Source: Gammaproteobacteria bacterium
GTDB taxonomy: Bacteria > Pseudomonadota > Gammaproteobacteria > HTCC5015
Direction: 5' to 3'
Length of the DNA: 53,689 bases
Assembly (NCBI GenBank): GCA_028284675.1
Contig: JANQRI010000023.1
Location: 1-53,689 of the forward strand
Shown here: positions 8,753 through 18,156 of the stretch, piece by piece
How the letters are laid out: the number at the start of each line of letters is the position of its first letter
How positions within the stretch are numbered: the stretch's first letter is position 1
Notes under the pieces: model-generated
What the model was told of the DNA's origin: nothing
The model's database searches: none
Seen by the model: the letters and a program-made list of their open reading frames with translations, nothing else
Program-made: the position numbers and the translations under genes

Positions 8753-10243
8753 ATGACTGAGCAGGAATTAGATGAAAACAAATTGATCGTGCAGCGTCGT
8801 GAGAAACTCGATACTTTGCGTCAACACGGTAATGCTTATCCCAATGATTTTCGTCGTAGCGCTGTCAGTGCTGAACTGCATGCTGAATATGACGATAAAG
8901 ATAATGAAGCATTGGAAGCTTTAAATGTGCGTACCAGTGTTGCCGGCCGGATGATGGCCAAGCGTGTTATGGGTAAAGCCAGCTTTGCACAATTGCAGGA
9001 TATGGCAGGGCGGATTCAATTATACCTGCAACGTGACGAGTTGCCGGAGGGAGTTTATCAGGCATTTAAAAGCTGGGACCTCGGCGATATAGTGGGTGCG
9101 GAAGGCAGCCTGTTCAAAACCAAAACCGGTGAATTGACCCTTAAGGTTGATAAGTTTTACCTTTTAACCAAATCGTTACGGCCGCTGCCCGAGAAATTTC
9201 ATGGTCTGACGGATACTGAACAACGTTACCGGCAGCGTTATGTTGATTTGATTATGAATGAAGAAGTGCGCAAAACATTTAAATTACGCACAGAAATCAT
9301 TAATTATATACGCAGCTTTTTTAGCCAGCGTGACTACATCGAGGTGGAAACCCCGATGATGCAGCAGATTGCCGGTGGTGCGGCGGCCAAACCGTTTATT
9401 ACCCATCATAACGCACTGGATATGCAGCTTTATCTAAGAATTGCTCCGGAGCTGTATTTAAAGCGTCTGGTGGTCGGTGGCTTTGAAAAAGTGTTTGAGA
9501 TTAACCGTAACTTCAGAAATGAAGGGGTATCGACACAGCATAACCCGGAATTTACGATGCTTGAGTTCTATCAGGCTTACTCGGATTACCATGAGTTGAT
9601 GGATTTGAGTGAAACTTTGTTGCGTGGAATTGCAGAAGATGTTGCCGGCTCATCAACCATTCGTTATGGGGAAGATGAGTATGATTTCTCCAAGCCTTTT
9701 GCGCGGATGACGGTGAAAGAGTCGGTTTTACATTACAATGCGAATATTTCTGAAGAACAACTTGAAGATCTTCAGCAGGCACGCGCGCTGGCTGAAAATT
9801 TAGGCATAGCAGTCCAGGAAAATTATGGCTTGGGTAAAATACAGCTCGAAATTTTTGAGAAAACCGTTGAAGAAAAACTGATTGAACCGACGTTTATCAC
9901 TGCGTATCCAACCGAAGTATCACCCTTGGCCAGACGCAATGACCAGGATCCGTTTGTGACGGATCGTTTTGAGCTGTTTATCGGCGGGCGTGAGATTGCG
10001 AATGGTTTTTCAGAGCTGAATGATGCCGAAGATCAGGCTGAGCGTTTCAAAAAACAGGTTGAAGAAAAAGCCGCAGGTGATGAAGAGGCGATGGAGTATG
10101 ATGCAGACTATATACGGGCTTTGGAATATGGCCTGCCGCCTACCGCGGGTGAAGGAATTGGGATTGACCGTTTGGTGATGTTGTTCACTGACTCTGCGTC
10201 AATTCGTGATGTGCTGTTGTTTCCGTATATGCGTCCGGAGTAA
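8753..10243 (+). CDS. lysS: Lysyl-tRNA synthetase, class II
   Basis: Charges tRNA-Lys. An N-terminal OB-fold anticodon-binding domain (about residues 60-170, with VAGRMMAKRVMGKASFAQLQD) precedes the class II catalytic core. Motif 2 is visible as FEINRNFRNEG followed by HNPEFTMLEFYQAY, and motif 3 as GEGIGIDRLVML near the C terminus. It has 496 residues, typical of the family. The start at ATG 8753 agrees with the usual N terminus. Confidence 0.97.
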   Translation: MTEQELDENKLIVQRREKLDTLRQHGNAYPNDFRRSAVSAELHAEYDDKDNEALEALNVRTSVAGRMMAKRVMGKASFAQLQDMAGRIQLYLQRDELPEGVYQAFKSWDLGDIVGAEGSLFKTKTGELTLKVDKFYLLTKSLRPLPEKFHGLTDTEQRYRQRYVDLIMNEEVRKTFKLRTEIINYIRSFFSQRDYIEVETPMMQQIAGGAAAKPFITHHNALDMQLYLRIAPELYLKRLVVGGFEKVFEINRNFRNEGVSTQHNPEFTMLEFYQAYSDYHELMDLSETLLRGIAEDVAGSSTIRYGEDEYDFSKPFARMTVKESVLHYNANISEEQLEDLQQARALAENLGIAVQENYGLGKIQLEIFEKTVEEKLIEPTFITAYPTEVSPLARRNDQDPFVTDRFELFIGGREIANGFSELNDAEDQAERFKKQVEEKAAGDEEAMEYDADYIRALEYGLPPTAGEGIGIDRLVMLFTDSASIRDVLLFPYMRPE

Positions 10244-10300
10244 AATAGTACATTGATCGCTTCTATAGATGGGCAATAGTTACCGCTTATATTGTGATTT

Positions 10301-11130
10301 TTAAAGAGTGTTTTTTTCTATATCAGTAGCAGTTAATGCCTCTACAACCTGCTTGGTTGTTTCAGATTCGAAGTGCAGGCATTCATTTTCGTGACATAAC
10401 AGGGTTGCGGTAAAACATAATTTGGCATCATGGCTGGTTGCAATCCGTAATGTCGGCTCAAGTTTTGTCAGTAATATTTTTTTGAATTGGTTAATTTTCT
10501 GAATTCTTCGCTGTTTTGTATGCCCCGCCAGTGCTCTTGCAGTGCCGCATGCAAAATGCTTTCAGAGGTTTTCAGGGTGTTATATGCAGGTGTCAGATAA
10601 ACCGAGAATGAGTGAACTTTATAAGGCCTGAGCTGCGAGTAGTTTCGCACCGGATCAGATAAAAATAAGCTGTTGGGCAGAATAATATCATGACCTGAAG
10701 GAGCCAGTGACTCGCTGTTTAGCTCCCGGAGTGTTGTGGTCCAGAGGTTTTGGTTAATCACGAAACCTTTGTAGCTTTTTATCTCGATTAAATCACCTAT
10801 CGAAAATATATTTCCACCGGTTTTCATTAATGAACCGCTAATGCATAAAATCAGCTCCTTTGTGGCAATAACTGCAGCTACTGCAACTGCGGTAATTGAA
10901 AGTGCCAGGGTTCTCAGCTGCGGTGCCCAGATCAGCACCAGTCCGATGATTATGATTAGAAATGCGGAATTTCTGACCAGGCTTGACCACTTCAGTTTCA
11001 GTTCGACTGACAGCTTGTCATTCCGGTCTATCAGGCGTGTCAGCAGCCAGCGAGTCACTATTGCCAACAAAAACAAAGCGACAGTGGCGGAAACTTCTTT
11101 GATATTCCATACTTGTATTATGTCGTTCAT
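10301..11130 (-). pseudogene. MscS-family small-conductance channel, interrupted by a frameshift in an A7 tract
   Basis: The first frame encodes 220 residues from ATG 11130 and stops at 10468. It has three hydrophobic segments (about residues 13-32, 50-68 and 72-92) and then an MscS-like beta domain (SGSLMKTGGNIFSIGDLIEI). Immediately after a run of seven A in the coding strand (plus-strand T run 10477-10483) the frame ends in KKYY-stop. Reading with one extra A continues in a coherent frame (KILLTKLEPTLRIATSHDAK... to stop 10301-10303), giving 276 residues in total. The gene is therefore either phase-variable, freshly inactivated, or affected by a homopolymer sequencing error. Ion flux under hypo-osmotic shock is the family role. 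Confidence 0.75.
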
Positions 11131-11239
11131 TATCGATAATAAGATTAATTGTCATATAGGACAAGTGAATAATTGAAGCATATCAGTTTATGGTCCGGGT
11201 TTGGTTTTTTTGTTTGGTCAACATCAATGCAAAGGATAA

Positions 11240-12130
11240 ATGATGCTCACAATCGAGAGTGAAGGTGTTTTTGATTGGCAAACCGCATTAACGCAGACGT
11301 ATTTGACAGTGTTTCAAAATATTCAGCAGGTTTTGCCACAGTTGCTGCTTGCTTTATTATTGTTGGCGGTTGGCGTGCTGACCGCCTATCTGTTGCGTAT
11401 GTTTGTTCGGCGCCTTATATATGGCTTTGATTGGTTTTTCAATCTTGCGGTTCGTATGGATGCCGAAGATCGCAGTCAGGTACGTCGCTCATACGCAAAT
11501 ATTGCCGGGCTTTTGGTGTTTTGGTCAGTGCTGCTGCTTTTTATTACTGCCGCTGCTGAAGTACTGGGCTGGTCACTATTTGCCGGCTGGTTGGGCGGTA
11601 TTATTGCGTATCTACCCCGGCTGACGGCAGGCCTTGTTATCGTACTGGCTGCATTTCTATTAGGCAGCTTTGTACGTCCGGCTGTGATGAAGGCGGCCGG
11701 CTCCATGGGCTTTAAGAATACAGAGCTGCCGGGGCGCACGGCTCAGGTTGTCGTGATACTGATGTCTGTTGTGATAGGACTGCAACAGCTCGGCATCAAC
11801 GTCGGTTTTTTAACAACTGTATTGATTGTGGTTACCGGAGTGCTTTTGTTGGGAGGTGTTATGGCGTTTGCGTTCGGTGCTAAAATCCTGGTGGCGAACA
11901 TTATTGGGGCACAGTTTGCACAGAAGCATTGCCAGGTCGGGGAATATATGCAAATCGGCGAGCATTGTGGCGAGATTCTAGAGATTACGCAAACAGCAAT
12001 TATTCTTGAAAATAAGTATGGCCGCACCACCATACCGGCGAAACTGTTTAATGAAAAGGTCAGCTCATTTTATGATGAGGGGGTTTCTGGCGATTTATTA
12101 AATAATAACTCTGCTCAACAGGAAGATTGA
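11240..12130 (+). CDS. Mechanosensitive-channel-like membrane protein (TM-helix repeat type)
   Basis: A 296-residue inner-membrane protein with about five hydrophobic segments between residues 30 and 220, followed by a short soluble beta region (QVGEYMQIGEHCGEILEI) and a TTIPAKLFNEKV segment like the MscS beta domain. It belongs to the group with conserved TM-helix repeats, often annotated mechanosensitive ion channel. AAAGGA at 11231-11236 supports ATG 11240 (or 11243). It is divergent from the frameshifted MscS gene and only two bases upstream of the MgtE-like pair, so channel and Mg transport genes look co-transcribed. Confidence 0.8.
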   Translation: MMLTIESEGVFDWQTALTQTYLTVFQNIQQVLPQLLLALLLLAVGVLTAYLLRMFVRRLIYGFDWFFNLAVRMDAEDRSQVRRSYANIAGLLVFWSVLLLFITAAAEVLGWSLFAGWLGGIIAYLPRLTAGLVIVLAAFLLGSFVRPAVMKAAGSMGFKNTELPGRTAQVVVILMSVVIGLQQLGINVGFLTTVLIVVTGVLLLGGVMAFAFGAKILVANIIGAQFAQKHCQVGEYMQIGEHCGEILEITQTAIILENKYGRTTIPAKLFNEKVSSFYDEGVSGDLLNNNSAQQED

Positions 12131-12132
12131 TC

Positions 12133-13035
12133 ATGAATGCTGATAATCTGTATCCGGCAGATGCGCTCGCACAGTTGGCTGCGCGTTTTTTGTCTGCACA
12201 CCCACAGGCTTCCGTGCGTGTGCTTGAGCGGCAGCCGGCAAATGAGTTGATAGCGTTTTTGCAAACTATGGATGCCGGGCAGGTTGCAGCTGTGCTGGAT
12301 AATATGCTGCCGCAATATGCGGGAAGGCTGTGCAATATAGCGTCACCACAGCAGGTGTCAGCCTGGCTGGTAAGTTTGAGTACACGTCGTATGGCTGCAA
12401 TTCTGCGCAATATGCACAGGTCACAACGTGCTGCGTTGCTCAGTGAACTGCCGGCAAAGACAGCCGCGGCATGCAGGATATTTTTAAGTTACCCTGCAGA
12501 TACAATCGGAGCCTGGATGTCCGGGCGGATTACTGCATTGCCGGGTAATATCAATGCCGGTGAGGCGTTGATACGCTTACAGGAATCCGAATACCCGGTC
12601 GACAGTGATGCTATTCCGGTCATAGACGAAGAACGGCGTTTGCTTGGAATCATCAGTTATGTGGAGTTATCGCAGGCTGAAAAGTCGGTGTCTGTTACCG
12701 AGATCATGGAGCATGATCTACCGGCCGTGTCGGCGAGCGCGTCATTGGCCTCGGCTGAACATCATTCCGGTTGGCGTCGTTATGATACATTGCAGGTATT
12801 GAACAGGGAGCATCGTTTGATTGGTTTGCTGCGTCATGTTCATTTGCGTGATGGTCTCGATACGATGGCGAATACGGGCATAAACGAACCTGCTCCGGCG
12901 GACAGTCTGTTCGGTACTTTGGGAAAAATTTATCTACAGGTTCTGGGAACTTCGTTTAGCTGGATGAGCGAAGCCCTGGGCAGGGGCTCCGGAAACTCAT
13001 ATTCACGGAACAGTATGCGAAAAAAATATGAATAA
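12133..13035 (+). CDS. MgtE N-domain/CBS protein without a membrane domain
   Basis: A 300-residue soluble protein. Residues 1-120 are helical-repeat MgtE-N-like (LSTRRMAAILRNMHRSQRAALLSELP), followed by two CBS-like segments (SDAIPVIDEERRLLGIISYVEL and YDTLQVLNREHRLIGLLRHV). No run long enough for the MgtE pore helices is present. It overlaps the full-length MgtE gene by eight bases. In MgtE the N and CBS domains sense cytosolic Mg and gate the pore, so a standalone copy could be a regulatory partner or a decayed duplicate. ATG 12133 is preferred to a track-style ATT start. Confidence 0.75.
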   Translation: MNADNLYPADALAQLAARFLSAHPQASVRVLERQPANELIAFLQTMDAGQVAAVLDNMLPQYAGRLCNIASPQQVSAWLVSLSTRRMAAILRNMHRSQRAALLSELPAKTAAACRIFLSYPADTIGAWMSGRITALPGNINAGEALIRLQESEYPVDSDAIPVIDEERRLLGIISYVELSQAEKSVSVTEIMEHDLPAVSASASLASAEHHSGWRRYDTLQVLNREHRLIGLLRHVHLRDGLDTMANTGINEPAPADSLFGTLGKIYLQVLGTSFSWMSEALGRGSGNSYSRNSMRKKYE

Positions 13036-14365
13036 TAATTCATCTGTCTACCCTCAGGCCGGAGAGGATATAGCCGGTGTTTTGAGTCGGGCGTTTCTGG
13101 CGCAGTATCCGGCGGAGGCGGCCCGTGAGCTTGAGAAAATGGCGGCAGAAGTTGCTGTTGATGTTCTAAAAGTTCAGCCTTTGCCTGTGATGCGGGCCGT
13201 TTGGTGTCAACTGATGCCGGTGTTTGCGGAGCGTTTGATCCCGTTGCTCAATGACTCAATGTTGCAGCCGTTACTGACTGCTCTGGATACCGGGCGTTGT
13301 GCCAATTTGCTTGCGCGTTTGGAGGAAACACAGCGCATTCGATGTCTGGAAGTGCTGGATACTGATATAGCGAGTGAGTTGCAGGAGTTGCTCACATATC
13401 CGGAGAATACGGCGGGACGGTTAATGGATACACGGGTCCCGGCTTTTCACCATAAGGTTGATGTGGCAGAGGTTGTGCCACAACTTAAGTCATACCCGGC
13501 TGATTTATTACACCGTATATATGTGCTTGATGATGAGCAGCAGCTGCTGGGTTATATTGATCTGGCCCGTTTGATTCAAGCGGATGAAACGCAGAAGCTG
13601 GAATCTTTGATGAGGCCGGTTATTGCTTTAGTCACAATACTTGATCCAAAGGAATCAGTCATTGAACAGTTGCAGGCATATAATGCAAAAAGTTTACCGG
13701 TGTTGGATGCACATGGGTGTTTGGCAGGGCTGATTTATGTTGACCGTTTTCTGGAGTCTTTGCAGGAGGAAGTAACTGCTGATTTGCAGATGATGGTTGG
13801 TGCCGGCAAGGAAGAACGGGCGTTGTCAAGCAGTCTGTTCGCAGTACGGAAGCGCCAGGGCTGGTTGCAGATTAACTTATTGACTGGGTTCCTGGCAGCA
13901 GCTGTTGTCGGTCTGTTCGAAAGCACCATTGCACAGTTTACCGCTTTGGCCGTGTTGATGCCGGTAGCCGCAGGCCAGTCCGGTAATACCGGTGCTCAGG
14001 CGCTTGCGGTCACGATGCGTGGCCTGACGTTGCGGGAAATTACCGTAAGACAATGGTATAAAGTGATGTTGAAAGAGGCGGGTGCCGGTTTCGTTAACGG
14101 TTTGGCTATTGCGCTAACCTGTGGTATCGGTGTTTATGTATGGAGCAGCAGTATCGGATTAGCGCTGGTGATTGCGCTGGCCATGATTATATCCATGACC
14201 ATTGCCGGGGTATCCGGTGCATTAGTGCCGTTGGTATTGAAAAAGCTCGGTCAGGATCCGGCCCAGTCTTCATCAATTATATTGACCACGATTACTGATA
14301 TCGCCGGGTTTATGTCATTTCTTGGTATTGCGACAGCATTATCCGGTTTGTTGGTAGCCGGGTAA
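13028..14365 (+). CDS. mgtE: Magnesium transporter MgtE
   Basis: Mg2+-gated Mg2+ channel of the inner membrane. The 445-residue protein has an N-terminal helical domain, two CBS repeats (about residues 130-255) and a C-terminal pore domain of five helices. The pore signature PVAAGQSGNTGAQALAV and GQDPAQSSSIILTTITDIAGF are intact, so this copy should conduct. The eight-base overlap with the preceding soluble MgtE-like gene argues for coupled expression. No M-box riboswitch fits upstream because the genes abut. Confidence 0.93.
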   Translation: MNNNSSVYPQAGEDIAGVLSRAFLAQYPAEAARELEKMAAEVAVDVLKVQPLPVMRAVWCQLMPVFAERLIPLLNDSMLQPLLTALDTGRCANLLARLEETQRIRCLEVLDTDIASELQELLTYPENTAGRLMDTRVPAFHHKVDVAEVVPQLKSYPADLLHRIYVLDDEQQLLGYIDLARLIQADETQKLESLMRPVIALVTILDPKESVIEQLQAYNAKSLPVLDAHGCLAGLIYVDRFLESLQEEVTADLQMMVGAGKEERALSSSLFAVRKRQGWLQINLLTGFLAAAVVGLFESTIAQFTALAVLMPVAAGQSGNTGAQALAVTMRGLTLREITVRQWYKVMLKEAGAGFVNGLAIALTCGIGVYVWSSSIGLALVIALAMIISMTIAGVSGALVPLVLKKLGQDPAQSSSIILTTITDIAGFMSFLGIATALSGLLVAG

Positions 14366-14448
14366 TGCAATAGGCAAAGATGCAGCGTGCCTCGCGTGTT
14401 TTATCACACAGTCCGGATTAAGTTAATATTTACCGGTATAAGATCGGG

Positions 14449-15393
14449 CTAAATGCGAAAGGCAAGGTAAGCTATATAAGCGCAGTAAAAAGCCAGTAAA
14501 ACAGCACCGCTTGATTGTTGTAACTTGCCGCTTTTACCAATTAGTGGCAATAAAATAAAAGACAACCCAAGCATTACCAGCCAGTCCGTTATTTGAATAT
14601 CACGTATTTGAAATGGCTGTATGGATGCCGTGATGCCCAGAATACTGAGTAAATTAAATATATTCGAACCTACAACATTCCCAATCGCCATATCAGTTTG
14701 CTTACGGTATGCTGCAACTAATGATGTGGCCAGTTCCGGCAAGCTGGTACCGACTGCAATAATTGTTAACCCGATAATGGCTTTGCTGACACCGACGGTT
14801 TCGGCAATAGTTGCTGCACCCTGAACCAGCCATCTGGCGCCTAATACTAGCAAAAACAGTCCGCTTATTATCATTAAAAGCTCAAGCCATGGTTTAGTGG
14901 TCGGGTATGGTGTTTCAACCGCGTATGTGGCTTCTGTTTTATGGTCACGCCGAGCTGTGTAAAAGCTCCATATTAAATAGCCCAAGAGTGACAGCAGGAA
15001 TAAAAGTCCATGAAGGCGTAATATCTCACCATTTAGACCGATAGCGAAAACGATTACCGATGCGGACAGCATGACCGGAATATCAAAGCGTAGTGCCTGG
15101 CGGTGTACTGCAATGGGTGTGATCAATGCGACACAGCCCAGGATTAAACCGATATTGGCGATGTTGGATCCGATCACATTGCCCATGACCAGACCCCCGT
15201 TGCCTTGCAATGCCCCTTGTATTGATACCGCCAGCTCGGGTGCACTGGTGCCGAATGCGACCACGGTCAGGCCGATAACCAGGGGTGTCAGGCCAAGGCG
15301 CAGCGCCAGCGCGCTGCTGCCGCGTACCAGGCTTTCAGCACCCAGTAACAGGCTGAGTAATCCGAACAGTAATTGCAGGCTGCTTATCAGCAT
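14449..15393 (-). CDS. Calcium/sodium antiporter of the CaCA family (YrbG-like)
   Basis: A 314-residue integral membrane protein with about ten helices. It contains both inverted alpha repeats: GTSAPELAVS with GNVIGSNIANIG in the first half and GTSLPELATS with GNVVGSNIFNLLSILG in the second. These carry the ion-coordinating acidic and polar residues of Na/Ca exchangers. It is convergent with mgtE, with an 83-base gap. It completes a block of ion and osmotic transport genes. Confidence 0.92.
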   Translation of the reverse strand: MLISSLQLLFGLLSLLLGAESLVRGSSALALRLGLTPLVIGLTVVAFGTSAPELAVSIQGALQGNGGLVMGNVIGSNIANIGLILGCVALITPIAVHRQALRFDIPVMLSASVIVFAIGLNGEILRLHGLLFLLSLLGYLIWSFYTARRDHKTEATYAVETPYPTTKPWLELLMIISGLFLLVLGARWLVQGAATIAETVGVSKAIIGLTIIAVGTSLPELATSLVAAYRKQTDMAIGNVVGSNIFNLLSILGITASIQPFQIRDIQITDWLVMLGLSFILLPLIGKSGKLQQSSGAVLLAFYCAYIAYLAFRI

Positions 15394-15705
15394 TATTTTT
15401 TCTCTCGGGCCGATCCGACGTTTATTTTTTGCCTGTATTGTGGAGATGCAGCAGTTAAATGTCTGTCCGAATCATGGGTAGCTCAGAAAAGTGGTCAATT
15501 TTTTGAGTTCGGTTTATAAACTGATTCACAGAACATCAAAAAACTGTTAAAACCCGGCACTGTGTTGGAGCGTATTCTACATGAAAAGGGATGATATTGA
15601 TTATTAATAAAAAAGTTCTTTTGTATACATATATGACGATTATAAAAATGGTGGTACCGGTGTTTTTCTGTGTAAATAATGTCGTTTATCAGGAATTATC
15701 AGAAT
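15394..15705. other. Intergenic region between the CaCA and RimB-like genes
   Basis: About 310 bases between divergent genes, AT-rich toward the right end. It should hold promoters for both directions, but I see no convincing pair of -35 and -10 boxes, no tRNA and no strong hairpin. The in-frame ATG at 15679 gives a nine-residue longer RimB-like protein but lacks a ribosome site. Confidence 0.5.
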
Positions 15706-16149
15706 ATGAAATCTCTTTTGACTGAGCTGGGTTGGCGTGAATGGGTGGCGTTACCGGAGTTTGGGATTGATTGCCTGAAAGCAAAGGTTGATACGGGGGC
15801 CAGGACTTCGGCTTTGCATGCTTTTTTTGCCGAAGCATTTGAGGATAGAGGCGTGCATAAAGTTCGTTTTGGCCTGCACCCGGAACAAAATAATGTGGAT
15901 ATGGAAAAAATTTGTGAGGCGGAGTTGCTGGATGAGCGTAATGTTACTGATTCCGGCGGCCATACTGAATTGCGCTTTGTGATTAAAACGCCTGTCATCA
16001 TTGGTTCAAGCTGTTTTGATATCGAGATGACATTAACAAAACGCGACAATATGAAATTTCGTATGTTGCTTGGTCGCACTGCTCTAAATGATGTTTTTAC
16101 GGTGAATCCCGCCAGGTCTTATTTGGCCGGTAAACCTGATGTTAAGTAA
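15706..16149 (+). CDS. RimB-like retropepsin-fold protease (ATP-dependent zinc protease family, PF05618)
   Basis: A 147-residue cytosolic protein. The aspartic-protease-like motif KVDTGARTSALHA is near residue 25, with a second conserved segment RMLLGRTAL near the C terminus. In Pseudomonas the RimB protease of this family trims polyglutamate tails added by RimK, which is the next gene here. I place the start at ATG 15706 because AGGA at 15691-15694 precedes it; ATG 15679 is an alternative. The pairing with rimK supports a role in reversible glutamylation of ribosomal protein S6 or another target. Confidence 0.85.
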   Translation: MKSLLTELGWREWVALPEFGIDCLKAKVDTGARTSALHAFFAEAFEDRGVHKVRFGLHPEQNNVDMEKICEAELLDERNVTDSGGHTELRFVIKTPVIIGSSCFDIEMTLTKRDNMKFRMLLGRTALNDVFTVNPARSYLAGKPDVK

Positions 16150-16187
16150 ATAACCTTAACAGATCCTAATGGAATAAGGAGAAGCCT

Positions 16188-17099
16188 ATGAAAATCGCGA
16201 TACTGTCACGCAACCCCAGGCTGTATTCAACCAATCGCCTGGTTGAGGCAGCCAAAGAGCGGGGGCATGAGGTCCAGGTGGTCGATCATATTCGTTGTTT
16301 TATGGATATCAGTGCCGATCAGCCGTCCGTTCATTATAAAGACCGGGAGTTTACCCGCGATGATTTTCAGGCCGTCATTCCGCGGATTGGCGCTTCGGTT
16401 ACGTTTTACGGTACCGCGGTTGTACGCCAGTTTGAAATGATGGGAGTTTACTGTGTTAATGAGTCAGTTGCGATTACCCGCGCGCGTGACAAGCTGCGTT
16501 CCATGCAGTTGCTTTCCCGCAAAGGCGTCGGTATTCCGGTAACGGCATTTGCCAATTCCCCGGATGATATCGGCGGGTTGATTCGTGAGGTAGGGGGTGC
16601 CCCGTTGGTGATCAAGTTGCTTGAAGGTACGCAAGGCATAGGCGTTGTATTGGCTGAAACCCGAAAAGCGGCTGAAAGCGTGATTCAGGCTTTCATGGGG
16701 GTAAAAAGCAATATTCTGATTCAGGAGTTTATTAAAGAAGCGGGGGGAAGTGATATTCGTTGTTTTGTTGTTGGTGATAAAGTGATTGCGGCGATGCAGC
16801 GTACGGCCCCGGCGGGTGAGTTTCGTTCAAATTTACATCGCGGGGGCTCTGCAAAACTGGTGAAATTGACACCTGCCGAGCGGACTACGGCTGTCAAAGC
16901 CGCCAAAGCGATGGGCTTGAATATTTGCGGTGTGGATATGCTGCGTTCGGAACGTGGCCCGCTGGTTATGGAGGTTAATTCGTCACCGGGTTTAGAGGGT
17001 ATTGAGCGAGCAACAAAGAAAGATATTGCAGGCATGATTATTGAGTTTATCGAGAAAAATGCAAAACCCAACCGGACCCGGACACGCGGTCGTGGCTAA
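16188..17099 (+). CDS. rimK: RimK-type ATP-grasp glutamate ligase
   Basis: ATP-grasp enzyme that adds glutamate residues to the C terminus of ribosomal protein S6, and in some species makes poly-glutamate. Residues 1-95 form the N-terminal pre-ATP-grasp domain; the ATP-grasp core includes TQGIGVVLAE, the QEFIKEAGGSDIRCFVVGDKV segment and the metal-binding MEVNSSPGLEGIE near residue 262. It has 303 residues, normal for the family. A strong AAGGAG precedes ATG 16188. It overlaps the AstE-like gene by 41 bases. Confidence 0.95.
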   Translation: MKIAILSRNPRLYSTNRLVEAAKERGHEVQVVDHIRCFMDISADQPSVHYKDREFTRDDFQAVIPRIGASVTFYGTAVVRQFEMMGVYCVNESVAITRARDKLRSMQLLSRKGVGIPVTAFANSPDDIGGLIREVGGAPLVIKLLEGTQGIGVVLAETRKAAESVIQAFMGVKSNILIQEFIKEAGGSDIRCFVVGDKVIAAMQRTAPAGEFRSNLHRGGSAKLVKLTPAERTTAVKAAKAMGLNICGVDMLRSERGPLVMEVNSSPGLEGIERATKKDIAGMIIEFIEKNAKPNRTRTRGRG

Positions 17100-18147
17100 A
17101 TATAACTCGCCCATAACTATCGGTGGTGTGACTGTCAAACCGGGGGAACAACGTGTGATCGATTTGCCGGTGGGCAAACTGTACACTCATACGGATATTA
17201 ATATTCCGGTTCAGGTGATTAACGGTAAGTTGGCCGGACCAAAGATGTTTGTCAGTGCAGCGATACATGGCGATGAGCTGAATGGTGTCGAGATAATCCG
17301 GCGGCTGTTTAAATTAAAAAGTTTGAAGCGCTTACGGGGTACTTTAATCGCGATCCCGGTGGTTAATGTATTTGGCATTATTCAACATTCCCGTTATTTG
17401 CCGGACAGGCGTGATTTGAACAGGTCATTTCCCGGTTCCAACCGCGGTTCATTGGCGGCAAGACTGGCACATATTTTCTTACAGGAAATCGTAAAGCAAT
17501 GTGATTGTGGTATTGATTTGCATACCGGTGCGATACACCGCTCCAATTTGCCGCAGATCCGTGCAGACCTGGATGATGAAGAGACCTATAAGCTTGCGAA
17601 CGTTTTTGGTGTACCGGTATTGCTTGATGCTGATCTGCGGGATGGCTCACTGCGGCAAGTGGCATGCGAACATAATGTAAAAGTATTGCTGTATGAAGCC
17701 GGAGAAGCTTTACGGTTTGATGAGCTGTCAATTAAAGCAGGTGTGAAAGGCATTGTTTCCGTAATGAAATATTTGGGTATGTTATCAGTATCGTCAAGAA
17801 GTGCACCGCGGTCGCAAACAGAGCCGTTTGTTGCGAAAAGCAGTTATTGGGAACGTGCGTCACACAGTGGCACTATCGGCACTTTTGTCAAGCTGGGCGA
17901 GCATGTCAAACAAGGCGATCTTTTGGGAATTATTTCCGACCCGTCTGATTTTTTAAATCCAAGTGAGTATCCAATGTATGCTCAACATGACGGAATCATT
18001 ATTGGCAAAACCAATATTCCATTGGTAAATGAAGGGGATGCTGTATTTCACGTAGCCCGTTTTCGGCATGTTAAGCAGGCAGCTGCACTTGTTGAGGCTT
18101 TTCAGACAGAGGGCCCTGCCGATATATCAGAGCCACCGCATGGATAA
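17059..18147 (+). CDS. Succinylglutamate desuccinylase/aspartoacylase-like zinc deacylase
   Basis: M14-type zinc hydrolase fold. Zinc-site and substrate motifs seen are HGDELNG, DLNRSFPG and DLHTGA, with a glutamate-bearing LLYEAGEA segment. The C-terminal 90 residues form a biotinyl/lipoyl-like beta domain (GTIGTFVKLGEHVKQGDLLGII). ATG 17059 lies inside rimK and gives 362 residues; the first 15 or so are poorly conserved, so the true start may be slightly later. As third gene of the RimB-RimK-deacylase operon it may process glutamylated products, but that is inference. Confidence 0.87.
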   Translation: MQNPTGPGHAVVAKYNSPITIGGVTVKPGEQRVIDLPVGKLYTHTDINIPVQVINGKLAGPKMFVSAAIHGDELNGVEIIRRLFKLKSLKRLRGTLIAIPVVNVFGIIQHSRYLPDRRDLNRSFPGSNRGSLAARLAHIFLQEIVKQCDCGIDLHTGAIHRSNLPQIRADLDDEETYKLANVFGVPVLLDADLRDGSLRQVACEHNVKVLLYEAGEALRFDELSIKAGVKGIVSVMKYLGMLSVSSRSAPRSQTEPFVAKSSYWERASHSGTIGTFVKLGEHVKQGDLLGIISDPSDFLNPSEYPMYAQHDGIIIGKTNIPLVNEGDAVFHVARFRHVKQAAALVEAFQTEGPADISEPPHG

Positions 18148-18156
18148 AAGTATCTG

